Positions 57,454 to 64,000 of a DNA stretch of 64,000 nucleotides are shown here, piece by piece (positions within the stretch are counted from its first letter, which is position 1; each line of letters opens with the position of its first letter). The translations under genes were made by a program, and so were the position numbers. Below the pieces are notes generated by a model that did no database searches, was not told where the DNA came from, and saw nothing but the letters and a program-made list of their open reading frames with translations. The stretch comes from Bondarzewia mesenterica (Eukaryota; Basidiomycota; Agaricomycetes; Russulales; Bondarzewiaceae), in assembly GCA_004802705.1 (NCBI GenBank), contig SGPL01000075.1:1-64000 (forward strand), read 5' to 3'.

Positions 57454-60410
57454 TTATTGAGGGTCATACAAGTCCGAAAAAAAGAAATCGCTGTTCGTGG
57501 GCGGTGGTCCTGCCGTAAGCCCACTTGGTATCTCCACTTTGTCACCAGACAGATCTAGGGTGGATCACCAGTCAGTCCCATCGAGCGCCCTGATTGCACA
57601 TACTTATAGTTCAACCTACCCAAGAGTTTAATTTTCAGTCCCAATTCAGTCAACGCTGTCACAAAGTCCGCCGTCTCAGACGACGCAACATGTCCCCCAT
57701 CTCTGCGAAGGATGTTCAGCCCATCGGTCCAATCCGCCCATCTCGACTGGTCAGGGGCTATCTGGTCTGAGAGTGAACCCTCATGTGTGCTGATCAACGA
57801 AAAAGAAAGTGGTGAGGGGACGGTGGGCGAATTTGGAGGGAGATCTCCCTGAACGAGGCTGGATGGTGGCGCACAGTTGGCCGTAGCAATCTCGCTGATG
57901 AGGGAAACTTCGATGCGGTCAGGCAAGTCTTCTAGCCCGTCTCGCACAGGGAACTTGACCTGACTGTCAACGTAATGCAAGTACTTTAGACCATGGTCCT
58001 TAGACCGCCCCAACGAAGATGGAAAGTGAGCACCTTCTCTGAGCCAGAATACCAATTTGGTGCACTCACCAGCCTCATAAAACGCCATGGTCGTGAAGGG
58101 CGGCGATTGCTAGGAGTATATGATGGAACAACGGGTATGGCATTCATGAACCAAGCACCCTGAAGAAGACAGTGGATTCGTTGCTGTCGCACAAACTCAT
58201 ACGATTCTTTGTACAGCTTGTTGCGGAGATTTCTGCGTAAAACCTCGTCAGGTAATGAAGGTAGATCGAGACTCAATTACGCACCGAACGGGAACCTTGT
58301 TTAGCGAATCGTCCTCTTCCTCCAACTCCTTCATCTGTCTATCCCTCACTGCTTTGTACTCACATTCGTTGAAATCCTCTTCGACTTCATGCCACGGTCG
58401 GCTGCTTTCTTGTCTCAGGGCGACGTTCACTCTGTTGACGCATTGGCATTTGCAACCATGGCGAAAAAAAGAAATAGAGAGCACTCACTGACTGCGTACA
58501 AGGGCGACCACACGGCTGAAATCCGCAAGAGCAGCCCCGCTTTCGGTCCACATTCTCAGGAAGAAATTCGTCGCTAGGGCATGGACCTTATAGAAGTTCA
58601 GAAAGAAGGGCTGGAATGTAGGTGAAGTTGCATCTGAGACAATGTGTCAGATGCGAGTCATAATACTGCAATTAACGATGACACACATCCAGGGGCGAAG
58701 ATGGCCCAATGATCTGATAGCAACTCGACAACCTCGTTCGACGCTTTGGCAATAGGGCATCGCCGTTCAGGTGGTCTACTGACTTGTTCTTGAACGACTT
58801 TGGAAAAGAAGTCAGGGTCGTTCTGGACAAAGTGCCGCTGTGATACATAAAGCACATGTCCTCAACTCACTATCCTCCTGATCAGAGAGTAGATTGGTTA
58901 CTCACTAAGCAATCTAATCCCAGAACACCGACTTCCACGAACTCATGGCTTATATTCTCCGAATCGAAGCCCAGCTGCCTCCATTTGAGTATCCCGCCCT
59001 CGCCATCATTCTCTGGCTGCAGCTTGCTATTCGACCAGATGTACTCAAGTGCGGCTTCGTGAGAAGGCTCAAGGTCCGGCTCGACGAGGGTGGTCTTTCT
59101 GCGATATGTAACCCGAGCTAGATTCCCTTGGAAGTCAAGTACGCATGACGATAGGTCTTCAATAGTATGCGAGGACATTAGACGCTAAGACGCCGAGTCA
59201 GCGATGGACGTGAAGGGGATAGGAAAGCAGGACTCACAACGACAACCTTTCTTGTATTTAGCCGCTCTAGCTTCGCAATGAACTCCTCCCACCATGTGTC
59301 GGTCGCATGGGACAACAAAGAGTTGATCAACATCATGCTGACGAGTCACATAGATCAGCAACAGAACATCTCCTTACATCAGGATCGGAGAAGGGAACAA
59401 CTGTTTTGGGTAGATAACTTCGCAACATTCACCTGTGAAGCGCCAGCGCCGTATCTGCACTTCCAAGCCGGCTGACCACAGTCTCAAGTAAACCTTGTTC
59501 CTTCTTCATCTGTTCATATACGACATCAAAGCCGTAGCGATATACGGACCCTGGAGTAACCGCTGGAGCACTTCGACTTGAGCTAGCCACCAAGGGACCT
59601 GGGGCGCTCGTGGGATCGGCTTCTACTAGCCTCTTCAGAATCGCCGTGGCTGGTCTGCAGACATTGATCCGGGATTGTTGGGATGAGAGAATTTGGACGA
59701 CTTTGAATATGAAGGCGCCGTCGAGGCTAGCCCACCCGTACTCCAAGTCCATCAAGTTCTGCATGGCCGTCAAGGCGTACTAGAAGACGATCCAAACTTG
59801 AAATGGCTGTAAAGGTCAAGAGAAGGGGTAAGAACATACTGCAAGGGTATTGCCGTAACTGACGTTGATGACGTCTATCAGAATGCGAACACCGTCGCGA
59901 TTGACAAACTCATTCGCGAATTGCTCTTCCTGCCAAGAAGCCACGGTCCATGATTAAAGTCTAAGCAAACTCAACCCACTTACCCGAATGAATTTCTGGA
60001 GAGAAAAAAGCGCCATTTTCAAACCCTCCCCAGAAATGGTTAACTTTTTAGCAATTTCAGTTGCTTCAACGGCTGGCGAGCTGACAAGTCTGCAATCGAG
60101 AAGACAAAGTTTGAGTGAAGGAAAAACTTATGAGGTCATGAGGCAGCAGAGGAGGAAGTGCCACGTACTTCAGGTGTGACTTTGCCTTGATCTTCTTCCT
60201 CAAATTATCATTCGTGACCAATTCGTCCGTTTCATCCCGAAGCGCGAAATCTGTGGAGGGTTCGTTGATCTTGAGATTTAGGCATAGCTGTTTTATGACA
60301 TCTGCCACACTGAGAGTAGGATCAATGCGCGCTCGTACGGTCAAACCCTGCTTAGTAGTGACACTATTTGTAGGGATGAGTGCAGGTTTGGCAATTGTAG
60401 CACCAATCAT
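57454..60410 (-). CDS. ELMO/CED-12 family protein
   Basis: ELMO proteins pair with DOCK-type GEFs and activate Rac. ATG 60408-60410 starts MIGATIAKPALIPTNSVTTK, then a Ras-binding-like N-terminus (LSVADVIKQLCLNLKINE). ARM-like helices follow: VSSPAVEATEIAKKLTIS, VNRDGVRILIDVINVSYGNT and YALTAMQNLMDLEYGWASLD. The ELMO domain shows YKVHALATNFFLRMWTESG and NECEYKAVRDRQMKELEEED, then LRNKLYKESYEFVRQQRI with HCLLQGAWFMNAI. A PH-like domain (LKYLHYVDSQVKFPVRDGLE) follows. The true C-terminus needs one more intron: KIKLLG splices over GTAGG...CCTAG to DLSGDKVEIPSGLTAGPPP and ends in TAA at 57454-57456. Without it the frame stops at 57555. Pro-rich ends bind DOCK proteins in animals. About ten introns. 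Confidence 0.85.
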
Positions 60411-61735
60411 GGTGGGAAGCCGGCCGTGAGCTTTCGCCGTTTACACCTCCATCGTTTGATGGTGAATATGACATGGATGACAAATATTACTGGATGTACG
60501 TGGAGTGCGTCGGTGGGTGACGATGTTGCGGGCCCAAGAGATAGTCGGGGTAGTCGTAACTTGGTTTTTCTGAGTTTATGTATGACAAAATGAGGAGAAA
60601 TCTGTGAAGAAGGGGGGGGGGGGGGGGGGCAAAATGGATGGATCATGAGTTCGCCAAGTCCACAGAGAGTGTCAAAAAAGAGAGAATCAGTGAAGCGAAG
60701 GTGACGTCTTGCGCGACTCCTTTCTGTGAAAGAAGTCGCTCTGACTGACGTGCAAATGTCGAAATGGTTTCATCATATAGAGGGGGAAATCGACAAAAAA
60801 AAACTCACATCAATAGACGGATACTAATCGCAGAATAATTGGATGATGACTGAGCAGGAAAGCTAACAATCGCCAANGATATGAGTTGCGGGTTTAGAAA
60901 CTGTGAAGCCAGGTTTGAAGTTTGACCCATTTCACCATCCCGAAATGACACCAGGAAACAAATGGCAAGAATATGGCGTTATGGAACGTCTAAGATAAAT
61001 CAAAAACGGCCGAGNTTGAAAACTCACCGACGCTCTGCTGAGTATACGATTCCCACAACTCCCAGTACAGACCACNAACTCCAGCGGCAAAATGATATAA
61101 GCGAGGATATGAAGAATAACGTAGGATGAGAACGTGAAATGGGTATATATATCTCGAGTGGCAGGGAGCAAAAATCACGAATAGCCTTCGGGCAGCTTCG
61201 GGCGGTGCACTGGGGTGCAGCGACGGACTCGTTCACGGCTTAGTAGGACAAGCAGAAAACGAAAGAGGATAAGAGACACAGAGATAGAGATGGGCCGTGC
61301 TTTAGTGGAAAANTTGACGGCTCGTTGTCGTGAATAGAATACACCAGTGGGCTAGACAAATTGCCCAAGGACCAAACCGTCAAGATCTCGAGGTGATATT
61401 AGTATCGTGGGAACTCCGGTCTTGAATTCGGTTACCGGGCATGGTAGGTATTATGCAACCCGTTTTGCATCCTCTTATAGCATGGAGGCCATTTCTAACA
61501 TCTGAGGAAAACAAGANTTTTTTACAAAAAAGAAGTGGGAGTTAATCTAGCTGGTTCGGAAGGCTCTGCTCAGCCCGTTCCAACAAGTTGCCAACAAGTA
61601 AACTTTTTCTTGCCTGTTATCACGTGACTGTTTTTACGTCAGTACCAATCAGCAATTGGACCCACAAGGCTCAGGCTACGAGAGGCTACGAGTCCTCCTT
61701 CGAGGAAATATCCAGTTCCCAGTCGCATAGCGACA
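60411..61735. promoter_or_regulatory. 1.3 kb between divergent ELMO and TOR genes
   Basis: No gene was recognised; minus-strand open frames near 60932-61236 have poor composition. A G-homopolymer of 18 lies at 60612-60629. CACGTG lies at 61621-61626, about 110 bases upstream of the TOR ATG. Isolated Ns occur at 60877, 61015, 61076, 61313 and 61517. Confidence 0.4.
60612..60629. repeat. G18 homopolymer
   Basis: Eighteen consecutive G (C on the other strand) about 200 bases upstream of the ELMO ATG. The length is likely variable and may be misread. Confidence 0.8.
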
Positions 61736-64000
61736 ATGTCTTTACCACCACAACCCGACATTTTCAACAACATTTTTCTTGGCCTGAAGAGCAAAAGCTC
61801 GGAAACTCGTCTCCAATCTGCACATGAGCTTCAACACTATGTACGTCTCATCCATCTTCACTCGCGATATTCAATTGACATGATCCGTATAGGTTTCCAC
61901 CAAACTGTCAGAGATGTCGTCAGATTCAGCGGCGAAGCTATGGGACGATAGCATAAATCGACGACTGTTTGACCTTATTCACAGTACCAATAATGTCGAG
62001 AAGCTCGGTGGTATAACGGCCATTGGTGCGCCCCTCTACCTGCAGCGGACTGTATAGACGCGCTGACCGCATTTGTTCACTTTAAGATTGCCTTCTTGAA
62101 GTCGAAGATGAGGGCGTGGAGTCGCGCCGGAATCTCTTCAGATTCTACAACTACGTGAAATCTCTGCTTCCTAACGCCGACATTAATGTCATGCTGGCGG
62201 CTTCCAAGACTCTTGGGAGAATAGCAGAAATAGGTGGCCCTGATTTCGGTGAAAGCTTCATAATTCATGAAGTCCAGGCCGCAATAGGACTTCTACAAGG
62301 CGAAGGGCGTTACGCAGGCGTTCTCATTCTGAAGGAACTAGCGAGGCACAGCGCGACGTACTTCCATTCGCACATTGATCTGGTCGTTGACAAAATTCTT
62401 GTACCCATGCGAGATTCGCGGGTTATAGTCAGAGAGGGGGCGGCGGAGCTTTTGGCTGCATGTCTAGAGATCATTACCCAGAGGGAAAGGCAGGCCCCCA
62501 GCAGTCATCTCTATCAGATTTTGAAGGATGCGCAGCTTGGGTTGAAGACGACACAGCCAGAAATCATTCATGGTTCACTTCTCACACTCCGTGAGCTTCT
62601 GCTTCACGGAGGCATGGTACGCATAGCCGATCTCATAATACATCGTGCTTACCCATATCTTCTAGTTCATGAAGGAGACTTTCCTCGACACTGCGGAACA
62701 AATTTTGCGATTTAGGACACACAAGGATGCTCTAGTCCGCAAGATGGTTATCACCCTCATTCCTACATTAGCAGTCTATGATACACAGACATTCTCGGAA
62801 CACTACCTTCACAGAGCTATGGGGCATTTGTTGCAGCAGTTGGAAAAGACTAACGAGCGATCTTTCGGTGAGTCATTTATTGTTGTCGTCTCAAACTTCT
62901 ATAACATCTCTTTTAGCCTTCATTGCCATCGGTCACGTCGCGGTCGCTGTCAGCAGTGACATGAAGCCCTTTTTGGACTCTATCATGGCGCAGATCAAAC
63001 TTGGACTACAGAACAAGAGGTGTGTAATTGTATCGTTAGCTAAAGTTGGACAACTCATGTCTGCGCAGCAAAAAGGCACCTTCGGAGGAACCGATGTTTC
63101 AATGTGTCGGAATGCTCGCCTCTGCTGTCGGCCCAAACTTGACAAAGCTTCTGCACGACCAACTAGACCTTATGTTCGCTTGTGGGCTGAGCGAGCCGTT
63201 GCGACAGGCGCTGGCCGCCATAGCGAAGTACATTCCGCCGTTATTGAAGACTATTCAAGGTCCGCATTGGTTCAGTAAACCATTTCAGACTTAACCTATC
63301 TCTGCTTTCTTAGATCGTCTTCTTGATCTTCTCTCGGTCATCTTGAGCGGTCAAGTCTACAAGCCTCTAGGAGCTCCTTCAACACTCATGCGTGACAATG
63401 TCACGAACATATCCACAGACTTGAATGCTTCTCAGGTAAGACACAGCTGTTGATCATTCAACAAATTGACATTTGTTGATTGAAGTCACAGAGCGCAGGA
63501 AGTGGGAAAAGCCCAGAATTGATTACTCTTGCGTTGAACACCCTCGGCTCATTTGACTTTAGTGGTCTGTCCAGCTCACACTTTCCTTGGTACAAATCTT
63601 ATTGATACCTATGTTCAGGACATGTGCTTAATGAATTTGTGCGCAATTGTGCTCTCCCGTACCTAGAGGAGGATCAGCCTGAAGTACGACGTGCTGCTGC
63701 TCTCACGTGCTGCCGTGTCTTCGCTCGGGATTCAATATGCTATCAAAGCAGCAATCATTCTATTGAGATCATCAGCGATGTCCTGGACAAGCTTTTGACA
63801 GTAGGAATTGCCGATCCAGGTTCGTGACGATTATCATACCTCCCATAACCACAATTACTGATAGTACATCCCGATTTCTCTTGCAGATCCCAGCATTCGT
63901 TTAACCGTACTGTCTTCGTTGCACGAACAATTTGACAAACATCTTGCGCAGGCGGAGAATGTAAGGTCGCTCTTCATTGCGCTGAACGATGAAGTCTTCG
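61736..64000 (+). CDS. TOR phosphatidylinositol-like protein kinase, N-terminal part (runs off right edge)
   Basis: TOR kinases control growth in response to nutrients. ATG 61736 starts [20 protein letters not shown], then [15 protein letters not shown]. After two introns the hallmark text appears: [15 protein letters not shown], then [20 protein letters not shown] and [24 protein letters not shown] repeats follow: [70 protein letters not shown] and [19 protein letters not shown]. Further on are [19 protein letters not shown] and [18 protein letters not shown], with [20 protein letters not shown], and the window ends inside another HEAT repeat ([16 protein letters not shown]). The FAT, FRB and kinase domains lie beyond the window. 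Introns are short, one carrying an in-frame stop near 62056. Confidence 0.9.

Overview
This window is nuclear DNA from a basidiomycete fungus, most likely an Agaricomycete. Genes are dense on both strands and are broken by many short introns (about 45-70 bases, GT...AG). The products are eukaryotic: complex I 21 kDa subunit, proteasome Rpt4, ribosomal protein eS4, Sec1, TOR, a Rho1 GEF and a GPI-anchored chitin deacetylase. A tandem pair of F-box-like proteins starts with the N-terminal sequence LWTI(V/I)NLDKRE, which I recognise from agaricomycete protein families. The assembly is draft quality. Single Ns are scattered in clusters (10.4-14.8, 22.8-24.8, 38.7-40.9, 42.8-45.4 kb) and there is one run of 40 Ns at 14573-14612.

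Layout, left to right. 0-2 kb: an unidentified minus-strand exon and otherwise unassigned DNA. 2-7.3 kb: glycogen debranching enzyme (-). 8.1-9.4 kb: Sgf73-like SAGA subunit (-). 10.6-12.1 kb: CDK7/Kin28-like kinase (+). 12.6-15.5 kb: Nup153/Nup1-like nucleoporin (-), divergent from the complex I 21 kDa subunit (+, 15.8-16.6 kb). 17.5-18.9 kb: a J-domain co-chaperone (+), convergent with an unknown protein (-, 19.2-20.1 kb). 21.7-22.3 kb: OHCU decarboxylase of urate breakdown (+). 22.8-24.7 kb: SLC35F-type transporter (+). 25.3-26.5 kb: ribosomal protein eS4 (-). 26.8-29.8 kb: TFIP11/Ntr1-like G-patch splicing factor (-), divergent from proteasome ATPase Rpt4 (+, 30-31.6 kb). 31.9-35.0 kb: Sec1/Munc18 protein (-). 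36.6-41.5 kb: DEP-DH-PH-CNH Rho1 GEF (+). 42.1-44.1 kb: chitin deacetylase (+). 44.6-47.1 kb: carnitine acetyltransferase (+). 47.3-50.2 kb: tandem F-box-like duplicates (+). 50.7-51.6 kb: a Ser/Pro-rich protein (+). 52.4-54.4 kb: MACPF-like protein with disturbed frames (-). 54.8-57.0 kb: methylenetetrahydrofolate reductase (+). 57.5-60.4 kb: ELMO/CED-12 protein (-). 61.7 kb to the edge: N-terminal HEAT part of TOR kinase (+).

Most genes are single-copy housekeeping loci with no shared pathway. Loosely linked functions are cell wall and Rho1 signalling (Rho1 GEF next to chitin deacetylase) and growth or Rac-type signalling (ELMO divergent from TOR). The accessory part is 47-54.5 kb, with the duplicated F-box pair, an inverted segment between its two copies, a Ser/Pro-rich protein and the MACPF-like gene. 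The most unusual observation is that a segment of about 80 bp downstream of the two tandem F-box genes lies in opposite orientation in the two copies, yet keeps an open frame with only 3-nt indels. I found no tRNA, rRNA, CRISPR array or intact transposon.
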